A stretch of 64,000 nt of DNA. Source: Hirudinaria manillensis (Eukaryota; Annelida; Clitellata; Hirudinida; Hirudinidae). Location of the stretch: positions 8,217,501 through 8,281,500 of the forward strand of contig CM067530.1 of assembly GCA_034509925.1 (NCBI GenBank), in the 5' to 3' direction. A program made the position numbers and the translations under genes. Position 1 is the stretch's first letter. The number at the start of each line of letters is the position of its first letter. Of the stretch, positions 1 through 13,700 are shown piece by piece. The notes beneath the pieces were generated by a model. It saw only the letters and a program-made list of their open reading frames with translations. It ran no database searches and was not told the DNA's origin.

Positions 1-419
1 ACAACATTTTTTTGCTGCCATCATATTTAAAAGTGGAAATATTTAAAATCAGAACAAATCATTATTTGATAATGATATGCATATGTAAAAACAACAAATC
101 ATTATTTGATAATGATTTGATATTTGTCGTACAAATGACTTCTCGGGATTAAAACACTGGAGCAATTTTTAAACAATTCTTTAACATTGCTTTTCTTTTT
201 GTGACATTCAAAACCTAAAAACATGGATTCACAATACCACAATACTAATGCAGTAAAACAGTCCAAAGTTTGGTACCTTGTGACTTATTAAGTTGAAACA
301 TGTTTAAATAAACCAGGTGTCATACAAGATAGTTTCATCTGTTTCTAATAAAGCCTTTTCTTTTAATTTCTAATAAAACTTTTTTAAACTTTGTACAATA
401 TATTGATTTGTTGAAACAG
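1..419. other. Left edge: probable intron of the mannosidase gene
   Basis: No coding block is recognisable here. The first exon I can place begins at 420 after a clean acceptor (ttgaaacag), so this AT-rich stretch is most likely intron of the mannosidase gene. A near-perfect 20-odd base direct repeat around the word aatcattatttgataatgat occurs at about 57-77 and 94-116. Confidence 0.5.
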
Positions 420-3400
420 GTATGCAAACAGCTCAACTTGTTTGAAGGTCCAAATTCAAGAAGGCGCCAAATGGTTCAAGTGTTGCGTGAGTTAATAACA
501 TTATTACATCATTAAATAATTATTTCTTAAAAAAGAAACATTTATTAATTCAGAGCAAGCTATGGCTCTATTACAACATCATGATGCAATCAGGTTTTTT
601 CTTGAATTAATTGTGCTGTGAAAGCATTTGTCTGATGACTTCCCCCAAATTTCTTTAAAATTTCTTTATTGATTATTTCTTTATTATTATTTTCAGTGGA
701 ACATCAAAACAATATGTGCATTTTGATTATATCAGAATATTGTCAAAAGGCATAGACAGTTGCCAGGTTAAGTTTAAAATGATTATCACGTTAAATGATA
801 AAAACAATTCATTTCATTTTCTTGCAAGGAGATTCTAAACATTTAAAAGAATGTCTTTATTTCAAGGAAGTCCTGAACCAAGCCATTGGATTGCTTCTTG
901 AGTCAAATAAAAAATCTCTTCCCTTTGGTGGCTTAAAATTCTGCAATTTGTTGAACGTTTCTAGTTGTCCGTTTACAGAGTCAGCAGGCAATGTAAATGT
1001 TCGGTAATTCTAGAAATTAATTTGGGTTAAGAGGATTAAAACCATTATTTTTTTTTATTATTTCAGTTTGGAATAATTGCATACAATCCTCTGGGTCACA
1101 ATGTATCTTCCTACATAAGATTACCTGTTTCTCATATTAACTTCCACGTTTTGAGTCCAGAACTGAAACCGGTTGAATCTCAGGTGGCGTTAATTTCAGA
1201 AGATGGTTGACAAGTTAGTTTTGTTTCTTCAAGAGCGACTTATTTTCAGATGGTTCCACTGAGCGTAGCAACAAAAAATCTTCCCGATCAATTCCTAAGC
1301 AATTCCAGCCACGAACTTGTTTTCCAGGCCAATCTTCCTCCTTTGGGATATTCTACTTACTTTGTGGAAACAGCCGATCGTGAGTGTTTTACAAGTTGAA
1401 CATCGTAGATGTCTTTTAGTTACCAACTTTTCTTTAACAATTGATTTTGTCTGAGTGAAGTCCGCTTTTAGGCAAAGAAATTTATTCAGAAAAGGCAGAT
1501 TATCGAGGAATTTATAATTTTTCAAAAAGTGCGAGGATTGTAACCATAGCAAATGAAGTAAGAAGTTCCAATTTATGCTTGAACCTTCAATATAACATTA
1601 TAAAGAAGCCATAATATTTGTGATCCTTAAAATTATTAACTCATTAGTTATCTTATTAGTTATCACTTAAATGAGATTTAAAAATTTGTCAAGAACTTGA
1701 ACTCACCCGCATACATCCACACAGGATGCATTTGTTATATGTTACAAGTTTTGGTGCTAGTATTAAAGGCTAAAAAGTAAAGGCAATGCAAAATAAAGAC
1801 ATGTTTGTATTAAATAATTTTATGTAAATTATGCAGTACCTCAGACTTGCCTTTAATACTTGGAAAGGCCACTTGATTTCAATTGAAAATCTTGAAAAAC
1901 GTATTAAGGTGGAAGCCAAGCAGATCATGCATTATTACAGATCTTTTTCTAGCAAAGTTGAAAGTAACCACAGTTCTGGTGCTTACATTTTCAGACCATA
2001 TGGAAATGCTATTCCAATTAGACCAGAGAACCAAATTTCAACCAAATTGAGCATTTTTAAGGTTATTTATAAATCTAATGCTTGTAAACCTTACATCCCA
2101 TTTAATAGTTGTACAATGTAGATGATATAATACCAAATTCAAATTCGGTTTAGGGTCCTTTGGTGACGGAGGTGAGACAGAAATTTTCAAAATGGGCAAA
2201 ACAAGTAACGAGATTGTTCAAAGGAAAGAAATATTTTGAGATAGAATGGACCGTAGGACCTCTCCCGTAAATAAACAAATAACTTCTTCTCGACCTTCCT
2301 TTGTTTCTATTGAACCTTTTGAACCTGTTTTGTTAGGTATGCGACCGAGGTCATATCTCGCTTTGAAACCTCCATCAATAATAACAGAATTTTCTACACG
2401 GATTCAAATGGAAGGCAGATGATGAAGCGAATGTCAGTTTGATTTTCTAACTTTTTAAATGTTGTTTTGCTAAGAATAAGTATGTTTTGATTTCCAAGGA
2501 GAGATTACAGGCCAACCTGGGACTTCAGCCAAACTGAACCCATTGCGGGCAATTACTATCCGGTGAACAGCCGAATTTATATACAAGTAAAAGCTATTAA
2601 TGAATCTTATTTGTTGAAATGTGTTGAATTGTAATAAACTAGGGAGAATTTATTATGTTGAAATTGTAATTCGAGATCAGAGACAATGTCATTGTGAAAG
2701 GGCATTGAAAAATTTAAAACAGGACACTTCCAGGAATGTGCAATTAACCATACTGACGGACAGATCTCAGGGAGGTTCCAGTATTCGGAACGGGCAAATC
2801 GAATTAATGGTGAGATGATTTTATTCAATTTCCCATTGCCTTTTGTAGGAATGTTCTCAAACATCATCTTTATTCCTACATCTTTATAACGTGTTAAATG
2901 CGATCCTCTACAAAATTTCGTAAGAACTTTTATTTTGCAATGTTTTCATGTTCCAACTACCATCAAAATAATAATAAAAGTCAAAAAAAAAGTTGAAGAA
3001 TGGTTCTGAAGACATGAAAAATATTTCTGATTGTTGAAGCTAGTCAAAGAAATCACTTCATTTATTTATTTCTTCATTTATTCATCTTTTTGGAGACACC
3101 AAAATTAACGACACCACACAAATTGGAAAAGAAAAAAATATAACGATGAAACATAGGATGCCTGAAAGGAATTATTCCCGCTAAGGAGGCAACCTACAAT
3201 CTGGAAACTATCACTTGAAATTAAATTTGAAGAAAATTGTAAAATATTTTCATCGATAATAAACATATGACGAAGTGGATCACATGGTGCATGCAGATCA
3301 TCACCTGAGTGATTGAAAGGCAGCAAAACATTTAATGTTACCATCATTCGTGTGTTGGAAATTCCTACTAGGAATGGTTATCCATGTGTGTTTATGAACA

Positions 3401-4447
3401 GATTTGGATTCAACCACATATGCAATTGAAGTGTGGTATATAGTGGTAGAGAAATTTGAATCGGATAATGGAGAATTGAGTCATGACTTCAGTGGGATGT
3501 GCATCCTGAGAGTTCCCCAGCATTCATTAAAACTTTGTTTAAATTATTTTTCAAAAATTATTAAATCATTTGAAAGCTTCACAGGAGGACGTCAGATGAC
3601 GACGGCCTAGGCCTCGACGAAGCACTCGATGACACCGGCCTGTTTGGACGACCGCTCGTGGCCAGGGGTCGGCTCTAAAATTTGTTAATTTCGTAAGTTG
3701 ATTGTTGAGATTTAATTGACGTTGAAATCATGTTTTGGTCCAGGTAGCCATTATGTCATCTTGGAGACAATAGAGTCCTCAGCTTCCTTGCATAGATCGA
3801 TGGCTCAGCATCTTTACATGTCTCCTCATTATGGGTTTTTCAAGCTCAACCAGAGTCCCCAAGAATTTGTTGAACAATATGATCACAAGGTTTCAATTTT
3901 ATTTTAATTTTTTGTGAATTTGTTATTTCTCAATTTGTGGTTTTTTTTATGTTTGCTCTGCAGTGGAGTGGATTAAAGTCTCTTCTCCCTGACAATGTTC
4001 ACATCCTAACATTGGAAGAATGGCACAAAGGCAAAGTTCTGCTAAGACTTGAGCACTATTTTGAAAAAAATGAAGATCCTGTACTCTCAAAGCCTTCAAC
4101 TGTTTCTTTAAAAGTTAACTTTAAAATAATGTTTTAAAATTTTAACTTTCACGATTCCATCAATATCATCATTAGGCTCTCTTTTCAACACTCAAAGTGA
4201 AATCAGCTGCAGAATACGCGTTGGGTGCCAATAAACCACTCAGTCGAGCCAGGAGACTTCAATGGAATGTGCATGGTCATGGAAGAACTGCAAGAGGTAT
4301 CCAGCTAATGTTTTGAAATAACCTTGCTTATCATGCAAAATTGTTATTACAGACATGCTTAAATTTGTGACTCCTTTTGATGAAAAGTCCATGGAGATTG
4401 AGTTAAAACCCATGCAAATTCGTACATTCCTACTCACTTTGGAGTGA
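420..4447 (+). CDS. MAN2B1: Lysosomal alpha-mannosidase, C-terminal part (gene runs off the left edge)
   Basis: GH38 exo-alpha-mannosidase that trims N-glycan mannose in the lysosome. I place 17 exons, all phase-consistent, giving 615 residues: 420-486, 554-593, 697-766, 867-992, 1067-1183, 1250-1379, 1472-1557, 1837-2061, 2154-2266, 2337-2432, 2499-2586, 2723-2809, 3577-3667, 3744-3889, 3964-4113, 4176-4296, 4353-4447. Family landmarks are QHHDAISGT (its first conserved His is the fourth zinc ligand in the family), [47 protein letters not shown] and the C-terminal [11 protein letters not shown] before TGA. Missing from the window are the signal peptide, the other zinc ligands and the catalytic nucleophile Asp, which lie upstream. 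The exon at 3577 starts after gaaag, which gives [10 protein letters not shown] in the correct phase. No internal damage is seen, so this looks like a live gene. Confidence 0.95.
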
Positions 4448-4600
4448 TCTGAAGTTCCTGCACTTTGCAATCCTCAAAAGAGCAAAAACCATTTAGGATC
4501 ATTCTACTCTAAGAGCATTATCGACTGAACCTTAACTCATTATCATCATTTGATATTTTAGTTGTTCATTTTTTTTATTATCTATTTACAAAACTTCAAG

Positions 4601-4606
4601 AATAAA
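4601..4606 (+). terminator. Poly(A) signal of the mannosidase gene
   Basis: Canonical AATAAA 154 bases after the mannosidase stop codon, the first such hexamer on this strand. Confidence 0.6.
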
Positions 4607-4724
4607 ATTTGAGTGCAGCCTTATTACTGTTGATTACCAAGTAAACCTTGATATGATATTTCAAAACAAATCAATTAATCAATTCTTTATCTACAAGAAC
4701 CAGAAGAACTTTATATGGATTTTC

Positions 4725-4730
4725 TTTATT
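4725..4730 (-). terminator. Poly(A) signal of the FTSJ3 gene
   Basis: AATAAA on the minus strand (tttatt on plus), 26 bases beyond the FTSJ3 stop. It gives a very short 3' UTR that keeps the transcript clear of the convergent mannosidase gene. Confidence 0.55.
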
Positions 4731-4755
4731 AGTCATGAACTTCAGTATTAGAGTT

Positions 4756-7700
4756 TCAATGCTTCCTTGACTTTTTTGTGCTCTTCCTTCCTGCACCTTT
4801 CTTTCCTCTGCCCTTGCCCTTGGATGATTTCTTGTTTTTGTTCAATCTTATGTCTTTCTTCATCCTCGGGTCGACGACCTTGTATTGTCCTTTGACGCCT
4901 GCCGGTCTCGCCACCCGTTTGCCGACTCCCTTCTTAGCCACGACGTACGTCACCTCTTTCTTCTTTGTCTTCAATAGACCAGCCCTTTTGTAGATCCTGT
5001 GAAGAGAAAGTGTTGTTAATTAATCCAATTTGTTAATTAATTGTCTAGCAAATGTGGTGCTGAAGATTCTACTCACTCTTTTGCCTGCTTCATCTTCTCT
5101 TTCTCGCTGAACTCTTCGCTCAGGCCTTCCGTTTTCTTGCGGGCCTTTTCGAGTTTCTTGTTCAACTGTTTAAATTCATGTTAACGTTTATTTATGTGAT
5201 TAGACAGATAACACAAGAATCTATTATGCGATGATATGTTCAAATGATAATTCATTTGTTGATCACAAACTAGAAACCACCCCTTTTAGCAATGTCTTAT
5301 TCAAAACACACCTTGAATTTCTTTTTGGCCATTGCCTCAGCCACTTTCTTGATGGGGTTGGCATCAATAGCTTTCTGCTTCTCTTTGTAACGTTGAATTT
5401 GTTCCTGGCAAAATCATATCGTGGTTATACATTACAATTTCGACAATCATTTAATACTTTGCAAGAGTACTTTTGTGACGGGGAGCTGTCTATGGCTGTG
5501 TTTCTGATCATCATGGAGGAACCAATCTGGGGCATTGTCATCATCGTACGCATACCTGTATGATGGAATGGGTCATAATGAATCTTTTCTGACATCACAT
5601 GATAGTGGTTCATCTTACCTGTTGTATGACATATCAATGAGCTCCCTCTTTCTTTTCCTGGATTTAATAAGTTCCTCACCGAGAGCAAGTTCAGCGGGTG
5701 ACAGCTTAACAATCTTCTCTGTAATTAAAGTGGTAGACGTGATTTTATCAGGCTTTGAACTCATGACAGCACTAACAACATAACGACTATTTAACAAATA
5801 CTTTAGTAAATAACTAAAACAAACTTTTCTTTTTTGGTTTCTCAACATTCCCCATTATGCCTTCTTCCTCTTCCCCTTCCTCCTCCTCATCTCCAATCTC
5901 CTCCCTGTCTTTATTTCTTATGGTGTTCCATGACTCCCCCTCGTCGTCGTAATCGGCAACGTCGTCCCTGTCGAATTTGATCTTCTTCCGTGGAGCTTCT
6001 TGCATCTCTCGGTCCAATTCGTCGTCGATGTTTTCCTCGTCCATGTCGGCGTCGTCGCGCGTGAATACGGTCATGGCCTCCTATTTAAAAATTAGATTTC
6101 AGTTTAGAGGCTTAGACCGGTTTCAGAGACCTGAGTGCAAACGGCAATTACCCTTTTCACAGCATCTAGAGAAAACAGATCGATATCGTCCTGAGCAAGG
6201 ATGACATCACCGGGCCGTTCCATGCCCAATTCTTGTTTGTCTCTCATCTTTCTCTTCTCTTTCATGACCTGTTTTCGTTTCCTGTTTAAAAAGTCATGCT
6301 TTTAGCAAATTATCCAGTTGATTATATTAAGTACTCATCACTGACTTTTTCTTCTCTTTGAGTTTTTCTCTTTCCCTCTCGTCGATTGCTTCTTGTTGCT
6401 TCTCAAATTCCTCGTCCAATGAATCTTTGTCCGAATCATCCCCATCAACTTCCATTTCTTCAGCTCTGAAAGAAGCATCCATGATGTTCTCAAATAATAT
6501 TGTTTTCATAAAAGCATCATCTTGTTCTAGATGAATAAATAATAAATCAGGGATGATATTTTGCATACTTGGTCTGATTTTCTTGCTTCCTTGATTGAAG
6601 GAAATTGTGTATTTTGGTTCTCCACTTCCTCAGTTCCCTGTTAAATAACATAAGCAAGATCACAATTTATTTGGATTTACACAATTTAAAATGTAAAGAG
6701 CAGCAAAAATGGTCTGACCTGATTGATTTCTCTCCAAGTACTCTGATATCCTTACAACATTCTTTTATTTCATTGGTCGTAGCAGGATGTTCAAGAATCT
6801 CATCGTCATCTATCTCGATCTAAAGCACAAGATTTCAAATCAAGCTTATTGCTATCTTGTTATGCAAAAGAAATATACAGAAAACAAAGAATCACCTCAG
6901 TGCATCTCTGAAGGAGTTCAAGATAATTGGATTCTGTAGCAAACGTCAATGCACTGAGTTTGCTTGTGAGGGTATAATTACCATCCTCGTAACCTTCAAC
7001 CTTCCTGTTGATAAGAAGAAAGTCATCACGACACATACAAAAAATATATTTTTCCTTATCACTTCACGATTTCTAAGTAACTTACTTGGACACTTTTTCA
7101 GGTTGATAAATGTTGAGCATAGGTTTTGTTGGCTGCTCTGCATCCTTGAACACGTGCTTGGGATCAAGGAACTTTGGATCGATGACGTCCGGTGCCAAGT
7201 ATTTCTGACAAACGACGAATATTTCTGCCGACTCGTTTCTCGATGCCAATGGTTTCGTGGCGTGAACTTTCTTAAACATCTGTTGGAAGACCCACATCAG
7301 ACTGAAATAATCCTTGGATCGGAAAACTTTGGTGACAAAAGTTCCCCCTTTTACTAAGAAATCTGTGGCCAATTTCAGGGCCTGTAGAGTCAGCTCAGCT
7401 GCAAAAAATATTTTCCTTTTAGAAAAAATGCCAGAACAGATCAAAAAAATGGATAAACAGACGTGGTAAACAGAAGTGGTAAAATAATGAATGCATAAAT
7501 AAATGCAGATGAATTAAAGTACCTTGCTGGAAAGCATCATGCAGCCAATTTTTTCCTACATTTGGAGCTCCATCATGCAACACAAGATCAGCTTTACTAT
7601 CCAATAGAATCTTCTTCAATTTCTAAATATAACAAAATAAAGCAGTAAAAAGCATGGTCATAAAATTTATAAAAGTGGTTTGGTGTACCTGTCTGCACTT

Positions 7701-8125
7701 GTCAGTTGTGATGTCTTCCTGAATGGTTGTTACACCATGAATCGGCTTAATGGGAGCCAAATCAACACCTGATCAATATAAATGTTTTGCATTTGCTAAT
7801 TTATAACATAGCTAAAAACAGATCACACCAACCAACTAAAAGACAGCTCGTGGGCATGCATTCTTGTGCAACTTGAAGCCACCCTCCGGGTGCAGCGCAA
7901 AGATCAATACAAATTGATGACTTCTCGAGGAACTCAAATTTTCTGTTTAATTGAAGTAATTTGAAAGAGGCTCTGGATCTATATCCTGAATGTGAAATAA
8001 AAACACTTTATCTATGGGTAAATCATTAGAATCAAATACATTTAACTAGTTTACGTACCTGTATCTTTGGCTAAGTGATAAAATTTATCCTTCCTTGCCT
8101 TTCCGATTTTTACTTTTTTTCCCAT
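4756..8125 (-). CDS. FTSJ3: pre-rRNA 2'-O-ribose methyltransferase FTSJ3 (yeast Spb1 type)
   Basis: Nucleolar SAM-dependent methyltransferase of the RrmJ/FtsJ fold needed for large-subunit rRNA maturation. The complete model has 16 exons and 701 residues: 8125-8059, 7985-7833, 7768-7689, 7622-7523, 7398-7086, 7004-6896, 6819-6719, 6637-6569, 6465-6346, 6281-6152, 6080-5825, 5718-5619, 5555-5471, 5404-5312, 5165-5077, 4996-4756. The start [20 protein letters not shown] matches the family N-terminus. The SAM motif is [10 protein letters not shown]. The K-D-K-E catalytic tetrad is visible at about K31 (SFKL), D117 (HDGAPN), K157 (VTKVFRS) and E192 (ESAEIFVV). The middle DUF3381 segment ([19 protein letters not shown]) is followed by acidic stretches, then the Spb1 C-terminal domain ([28 protein letters not shown]) and a basic tail. 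All splice phases agree, so this is very likely functional. Confidence 0.96.
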
Positions 8126-10586
8126 GTTTTAACTTTGTATCTTTAATAAAGAGAAAACTTCTTAATACTTATAATGCTACTTTATACGAATTATAATCCA
8201 ATCAATTTTTGCCACAACGAGGTCCAACAAATCGGAATACCTTATCGTTATATACAACACACGAGATTTGTCACTCTAACATCGTTCGAATAGTGTAAAC
8301 AACAAAACTAGTGTTTTAAATTATTTCATACAATAAGATTAATTAAATAAATATAAAATATAAAAATAAATACAGAATAAATAAATCTTTGTTTTTTTTT
8401 AAACAAATTTAAAAAATTAATGCATTAAGTTAAAAACAATTCATAACTAACAAATATTTATGATAAATTCAAATTAAACAATTTGTTATGAAACAACGTT
8501 CAACGCAGCAGTGCACAGACTTCTAGCCTTTCATACGTTCGGCTGATATTATTACTGTCGTTAGGAGGGTCGCTTTTATCGTTAGGGAGTGGATGCTTGT
8601 TTCTTTTCGTGGCATTCAGGTGAGAGGATGAGTTTCTACCATAAATGAGTTTAATTGCATTTAAACGATTCATTATTCAAAAGCATCTTACTGGATACTT
8701 ATGACTTTAATGTACTAATGTTTAATTCTGTCTGCATAGTTTTTTCGCTTCTGATCGGCACACAATTCACCAAGTAACATTGCCTTGATTGATTTAAATT
8801 TCACGACAAACATATTGGTTACTGGTTGGTTGAATAGCATCTTTAAAAGTTACTTTGCAATTATGTACGTTTTGCTAGAACTACATTTTTTTATTTGTTT
8901 TAATAAATTATATTACGTTAATGTTAAAGATTATGCAAATTGACACACCATGAATTAACATGCTTTGTGTTCATAGACCAAGTTGAATCATATTTACTTA
9001 GTAACTGACCATTTGCTAATATTATTTCAATTAAGATTAATGAAACATTGATTAATTTGAGTTTTGCAAGAGTGTTGCATATTAGAAAATAATGATTAAA
9101 GTAATTCAGTTTTCAATAATTTTTCTTGAAATGTTTTCAATTTTCCTTGTGCCATAATAACAGCATTAAGTTTATATAATTTTGCTCCCTGGCATGAATT
9201 TATGTTAACATTAAATTGCATAATTTCATTGAATGCAAATGTATTTTTGTCTTTGAGATGTTTGGAGCCAATGATGCATGATGACAATGAACATTATAAT
9301 TTGTTTATAACAACACATTATAAGCTTGGGCCAATTGTGGTCGCAATTAACTTTGCTTGTGGGGACAAGTTGCCATCGTCATCATTATAACTGCTTGAGG
9401 AGGATGCTAATTGATGATGTTTTGTTATTTTCCATAACAAGCCAATTAAAACCACTGATGATTGTTCGGCTGCCGTAGAAATGTTTTTGTGTGTCTCTCT
9501 CTCTCTCTATTGGAGTCAATCAAGTCGTAGGTTAAAGTTATTCTTTTTTTCTAACAGGTTGTTAAACTTTGTGACGCAAGTCAAGATCACTGACGTTCAG
9601 ATGTCAACCCTTTAGGGGATAAGTTGAGGTAACATTGTTTTGCATTAGTGTTTCGTTAGCATTTTGTTCAATTAGTCTGCCCTATGTTCTGTAAAGTAAT
9701 TTGAATCCATTTGCCCTCATGAATTGTTTGATTGAGTTGCATAATTGTTATTGGTGAAATTAGCTGCTGTATGGATGAACATGAATCCATTGTTTATGTT
9801 TTGTCGTGTACCTACGTGCGAGGCCTGTATGAAAATGACCTTTTCAATTGAGGATGGGCTTTGATCTGCAGCCAATGAGTTCATTGTGCTCCAAAGTGCC
9901 TTTTAATTATCAGCTTTTTAAAGATACCTTGGCGATTCAAGCATTTATTTTGGAATTTAAACGTATATTTATATTTTAAAATATAATTTGTAGATCATTA
10001 TTACGGCTAGCATGATTGATACTTACTGCGTTCTAATGCAGTAACGTCTGGATGCGTGGGCGCTCGCTTCTGGCTGACTCGAGTGAATGTACAGTACTTC
10101 CATTTCTTAGTCATACCTTGGTCGTTGTGATGTTGTTATTGTTACTCGAGACATTTGTTGAAACGTGTGCCAACCGTAAAGGTAAACACGAAAGACTTGC
10201 CCGAACGTTTGAATTTTGTTCACAAAAAAGTAAGAAATAGGCATGCCCATTGTATAAACACATAAATTCGCAAAACCAACAAGTTTAGATTAGCAGTTTA
10301 CAACATTCCCTTCATTGTAAACAAATTCATTTTATTTGTTGTTATTCTATATAACTCGAAATGAGAAGCAACACGTTTAAACCTATTTGTTTTTATAATT
10401 GCGGAATTTTGAAGTAAATATTCAGTTAATCTGAGGACCCGTTTGATGACATTGACGACCGGTGATTGTTCATTGTTAGTCACAGATGTTTGCACCTTAT
10501 ATCACCTCATAAATAATTTATAATTCGACTTTAATTCACTGCAAACTGTACCCAACTGCTTCTTGTTCTGGGGGTTTTGATTGGTG
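8126..10586. other. Intergenic / 5' region between FTSJ3 and the neuron navigator gene
   Basis: No protein-coding block is recognised; the two genes are head to head here. A somewhat GC-richer block at about 8500-8619 ends in a strong donor (attcag|gtgaga), and another at 9559-9628 is flanked by ctaacag and gttgag|gtaac. Either could be a non-coding 5' UTR exon of the navigator gene, but the sequence alone cannot decide. The rest is AT-rich, with a short (CT)n at about 9492-9508. Confidence 0.4.
8500..8619 (+). other. Possible non-coding first exon of the navigator gene
   Basis: GC-rich relative to its flanks, with no open frame, ending in a consensus splice donor at 8620. Position and strand suit an untranslated leader exon of the downstream navigator gene. 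This is inference only; it could instead belong to an unrelated non-coding transcript. Confidence 0.22.
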
Positions 10587-10671
10587 ATGATTGGAAAGTT
10601 GAAAAGGTTGATATATAGAAGTGTCTTGCATTCAAGTCGAGACAACTTTCAAGGGAATGCAAGTAAAAGGA

Positions 10672-10713
<42 letters not shown>

Positions 10714-13700
10714 GTAATAAAAAAAATAATAATAACGAGAAGTTGAATCCTTTGTTCGTTCAGAACAATTCGATGAAGATGAAAACCGGTTCAATACCCG
10801 TGTACTCGCGAAGGTCCTCTTCGTCTACAACTGCCTCTCATTCACTTGAACGCAATGCACACTACGTTGTCAATCAGACCAACACGTCCAATCCAGGTTT
10901 TAATTACTTAATTATAATTATAATGTACATGCATTCTAACCTAACTTAGAATGTCTATTATGTTTGTTAACTCGTAATCATGTTTTTCCTAGGTCTGCCC
11001 AAACCGCGAGACAGAAGCTTACCCAGGTCCGTAACCATGGCTGCAAAATCTTGTGAAAAACTGAACGCGACGCTGCCTCCCCATCTTCCATCCGAGGAAT
11101 ACTTTGCTAATCAGACTCACAACATGCCCTGTGCTCTTGCCAAATCGCAGACTCCCAAATCCGAGCACAAGTCCAAGATAGCCAGGCCGAAAACTTCGAT
11201 GAGCAGACAAAAGAAAGACGTTCCTGAAACGACCTCCAAGCTGCCTGTTCATTCGTCATCGTCGTCGTGCAGCTCATCAAAACAGCACGATTCATGTAGT
11301 CGGATACCGTTTCCAGTTTCTAGGACGCCTACCCATTCGTTGATAGGAAAAGAGAATTGCGACTCCTCTTCCAAATTGAAAGTGGAAACATTGAACGATA
11401 AGAACGTACTCGTGAGTACGTTGGAGAGGAATAATTCGAATTCCAGTATAAATAGCTGCGGATTCAAGTCCCGACTGATCAAACCGACCGCGACCTGCGG
11501 AAACGTCAAGCAGAGCGGCATCGCGAGACCCAGAGCCGCTTCGAGGCTGAGCCGCCCTTCCTCTCCCGACTCCGTCAACAACTCCTCGGAGGACGTTCTC
11601 GGTCAGAGGAGCTCCAAGTCCACGGTTCAGGGAGGTGCGAAGAAAAGATTCGGAAGCACCGAAGGAATCCTGTCTTCCAACAAGGAGAGCAAAACGTTAA
11701 ACGCCATGAAAGCTTTGATGACTGACATGGAAAACAACTTTAGAAACTTAGACAAGAAGTCCTGGAACTACGAGGAAGAAAAGGCCTCGTGCGAAATCAA
11801 TAAAAACGAGAAGCAGGAAAAGTTGCACGGCAAAGCGGCTGCAGAAGGAAAAACATTGCCGTCTGACAACAAAAGTTGTTTCATGCCTCCTACGAGAAAA
11901 CAAGAGGCAGCCGGTGGTTCGAAAATGCCCAGACTAGTTTCTAACATCCCTAAATCAAGGCTTCCCTCGCTTCATGCGATGGCAAAAACTACGCATCTTC
12001 CTACACGCGATCAAGTCGACCATTCAAAGTCCGCCATCAGTACGGAACATCTCGAAAACGAAGTCTTCCACAAACCAGAGACGGCCGAAACTTCTAGTCA
12101 GGAAAAGACACAGAAAACACAGAGAAGCATTTCAAGAGATAAAAGTATCAATTCCTCGACCAACGAGGCTAACTGTACTGATAACAATAACCCAACATCC
12201 GAGGATAGACTGAGCGCGTTCGACATCAAACCCATGCCTCTGGTGATGTCCTCGCCGTACTTCCATCTTTCAAACTTGTCGTCGACAATTCAGCAGACGA
12301 CGCAAGATCCCAAACTCTTCCTAGCCGGACTCGACGCTCAGCAACTGAACGGTTACAAACTTTTTGAGACCAGATCGTCGGCTGGTCTCAAGCTGAAGAA
12401 CGGCTTGACCGCTAGCTTCGACCAGGATTACGGAGATGCCGAGGTGGGGTACATGTCCGACGGGGACGTGTTGTCAGGTCGCAGGGCCCAGGCGTCCAGT
12501 GGCTACACGAGCGACGGCGGAACCTCCTTTCATTCTGCTTTGAAGAGTCTCTCCTCGAAGATGAAAGAATCCGACGACAATTACGAGAACATCTGCGATG
12601 AGAAGTGAGTTTAGAATTTCATTCTCTTGTTGTCGTCTCTAAATTGTTGTTCTTGTTGTTGTGAGCAATTCTAGTGCATTGCATCAGATCACGTAACCGC
12701 AACATCAATAACAACGACTGTATTAATGATAACAATATTGATGATGTGGTGATGATGGTGACGATGATTGCGGTGGTGGTGGTGGAGGTGACGATGACTA
12801 TGACGACATCGTAGCCTGCAGTATGATCTCGAGTGAATCAGGAATTGCTGGAGTTCCCTAATGATGACCTTATGATGAATAGATGTATTTGATAAAAAAA
12901 TCACGTTCGATGAACGTTTGCAATTCGATTTACTGTTTCCGCTGCAAGTAATTGAATAATCTCAGACAAGAGTTGACATCACTTTGAGTCAAGATTCACG
13001 CGTCTCCATGGAAACTCGTCATCTGAAGCTTTTTGTTTTTGTTTTGTTTGCCCTGCTTGAGAAACCCTAATCGTTACGATGATTTAAATCATAAATAGTA
13101 ATTATTGCTTCGAAACGTTTTTCTTGAAATCAATTATTTAGTCATTCATTCATTCGTTCGTTACGTTCGTTCATTCGTTCGTTTACGATTTGTGGACGGA
13201 CGTTTGGTTTGTGCCCGATGGATGTTTAGGCTGCGATACCCCAATTTAAATGGCAGACTGACGGTTGTTTGAGTCAAGAGTCACTTTCTTAATTTATAAT
13301 TAGCCCGGGGAGGTTCTATCGTTGTGACTGTTTCCTTTTAAACAAACAAATAAATAAATAAACGAACGAACGAATGAATGAACGAATGAATGCTTTTTCT
13401 TTCTGCTCCCCAAGTACCTCCTACTTGTACTGGTTTCTTTTTTCTGTTTTTGCTTTTTATTTTAAAAAAAATGTCTTCTTTTGGTTTTTTATTTGAAATG
13501 AGTGTCGAGGAAGCAACATCCAATTTTGGATGGCTTTGATGATTCGAACGTTTATAAATATAGACTCTATGAGATGACTATATTATAGACTCTATAAGAT
13601 TATTATATTATAGACTCTATGAGGTGACTGTAAAATAGACTCCAGCGATTTCTTTTTGTTCAGATTCATTTCCCAAACCTCTGACTGACTGCCTCATGTA

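Larger units (their letters stand above)
4448..4755. other. Convergent 3' intergenic gap between mannosidase and FTSJ3 genes
   Basis: 308 bases separate the two stop codons. It holds a plus-strand AATAAA at 4601-4606 and a minus-strand AATAAA (read as tttatt) at 4725-4730. The two 3' UTRs are therefore short and probably do not overlap. Nothing else is seen. Confidence 0.7.

Noticed and set aside
3404-3610. 68-codon plus-strand frame before mannosidase exon 3577-3667
   Set aside because: It is in a different frame from the mannosidase exon that overlaps it. The conserved LHRR and VARG residues are read only in the mannosidase frame.
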